Origin: Nocardia wallacei
GTDB taxonomy: Bacteria; Actinomycetota; Actinomycetes; Mycobacteriales; Mycobacteriaceae
Reading direction: 5' to 3'
DNA length: 37,919 nt
Assembly (NCBI RefSeq): GCF_029869545.1
Contig: NZ_JARWQD010000119.1
Coordinates: 1-37,919, forward strand
The translations under genes were made by a program, and so were the position numbers. Below the pieces are notes generated by a model. That model saw only the letters and a program-made list of their open reading frames with translations, did no database searches and had not been told where the DNA came from. This document shows, piece by piece, positions 37,222 through 37,919 of this stretch (its first letter is position 1; each line of letters opens with the position of its first letter).

Positions 37222-37919
37222 GGCAGTCCTTGCGGTTCTGTGGCCGGGGAACTACTGCTGTCGGTGGTGCCGTTGCTGTTCGTACCGTGGAATCCGTTGG
37301 TGCCGTGGCGCCCGTTGGTGCCGGTGGTGCCCTCGACACCGGGGATCCCCGGCAATGGTATTTCCAGAGACGGCCGCGGTATGCGACCCGTGGTCGTCGG
37401 CGCGGTGGTCGGTCGTTGCGGTCGCGTGGTGGTCGTCGGCGCGGGCGTGGTCGTCGGCGGTTCGGTGGTGGTCGTCGGCGCCTCGGTCGTCGTGGTGACC
37501 GGTGGTGGCGGCTGGTACCGGGTGGTGGTCGGCGGTTCGGTGGTGGTGGTGGTCGGCGGCGGCGGGGGCGGCGCGACGACCGAGGTGGGCGCCTTCTGCG
37601 GCGTGGGTTCCGGAGGATCGCCGCTCAGCAGCACCCACGCGGCGATTCCGCCCAGCGCCAGCGCGCCGATGCCGAGACCCGCGAGCGCCTTCTGCCCGGT
37701 GGTGAACCGCCCCTTGCGCTCGTCCTCGGGCGGGTGCCCGGGGATGGCGGCCGTCCCGCCGAGCGCCTGCGGCCGCCCGGAGGTCGGCGTCGAATAGCGC
37801 AGGGTGGCGTCGTCGTAATCGCCGCGGGGGAGCACGGCGGTCGGACCCGCGGGCGGCAGCACGCGCGCCGCGCCGGTCTGCGAGGCGGCGGGCCCGGCGG
37901 CGTTGCGCGGTGGCGGCGG
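37218..37919 (-). CDS. pknA: Serine/threonine-protein kinase PknA, C-terminal part (cut by window edge)
   Basis: The last 233 residues of a protein whose frame runs past the right edge; the kinase domain lies outside. The visible part is a cytoplasmic juxtamembrane region rich in Pro/Ala and Arg, one membrane helix (LAGLGIGALALGGIAAWVLL) and a long extracellular tail. The tail is a run of Thr and Pro blocks (PTTTTTEPPTTT and similar), then IPLPGIPGVEGTTGTNG with several Gly-X-Y triplets, ending in a Ser/Thr-rich piece. The identification rests on the position directly upstream of pknB with an ATGA overlap and on the PknA-like architecture. The tail is longer than in M. tuberculosis PknA and has no PASTA domains. 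Confidence 0.85.
   Translation of the reverse strand, partial: PPPPRNAAGPAASQTGAARVLPPAGPTAVLPRGDYDDATLRYSTPTSGRPQALGGTAAIPGHPPEDERKGRFTTGQKALAGLGIGALALGGIAAWVLLSGDPPEPTPQKAPTSVVAPPPPPPTTTTTEPPTTTRYQPPPPVTTTTEAPTTTTEPPTTTPAPTTTTRPQRPTTAPTTTGRIPRPSLEIPLPGIPGVEGTTGTNGRHGTNGFHGTNSNGTTDSSSSPATEPQGLP

Noticed and set aside
1..37919. CRISPR array, insertion sequence, prophage or replication origin
   Set aside because: No regularly spaced repeats, transposase, integrase or phage genes and no DnaA-box cluster were seen, although the pknA-pknB/trpG region lies near oriC in mycobacteria.

Overview
The window is high-GC actinobacterial chromosome, most likely Nocardia or a close relative in the Mycobacteriales. 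The reasons are the codon use, frequent GTG starts, many 4-base ATGA/GTGA gene overlaps, and gene orders familiar from Mycobacterium tuberculosis. The species call is inference; the gene order is read from the sequence and compared with M. tuberculosis from memory.

Layout. (1) 1-4700: NAD-type malic enzyme, a 540-base spacer, then a leftward operon of PHP-domain phosphoesterase, small membrane protein and succinate-dehydrogenase-like flavoprotein. (2) 4.8-14.1 kb: a block matching the Rv1229c-Rv1239c neighbourhood. It holds CorA, a suppressor-of-fused domain protein, a YflT-type membrane protein, a CitE/HpcH-type CoA lyase, an MgtE-like protein without transport domain coupled to a DUF1003 membrane protein, two tandem lytic transglycosylases and the Mrp Fe-S carrier ATPase. 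(3) 14.1-16.8 kb: a phosphotransferase overlapping an XRE/TPR-type regulator, with a divergent 62-residue protein. (4) 16.9-19.3 kb: DivIVA-domain protein, 3-methyladenine glycosylase, DUF3117 protein (Rv1209-Rv1211 order) and an RlmA-type rRNA methyltransferase whose 3' end is disrupted by a run of 22 C. (5) 19.3-22.5 kb: tRNA-Ile(GAT), tRNA-Ala(TGC) and a DLW-39-type micro-protein, as near gyrA in mycobacteria, but split by a cytochrome P450 and a divergent AraC regulator. (6) 22.5-30.5 kb: an accessory block of transglutaminase-like protein, TetR, glyoxalase-fold protein, ECF41/SigJ sigma factor, SnoaL-like protein, NmrA-like oxidoreductase, class III adenylate cyclase, a 570-base spacer and a DrrAB-type ABC exporter. 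(7) 30.5-37.9 kb: the conserved division/signalling region ppiA - rhomboid - PH-like protein - crgA - trpG/pabA - pknB - pknA. Into it are inserted a split RibD-like reductase/deaminase pair and a small secreted I36-type inhibitor. pknA runs off the right edge.

The parts best worth following up are: the P450 that lacks both the ExxR motif and the I-helix threonine; the separate, order-reversed RibD half-genes beside pabA; the hairpin that buries the ribosome binding site of the SnoaL gene facing the ECF41 sigma factor; the palindromic operator in front of the glyoxalase gene; the nearly identical promoter block shared by the two transglycosylase genes; the C22 tract; and a family of dispersed hairpins with a conserved loop. 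No CRISPR array, prophage or insertion sequence was seen.
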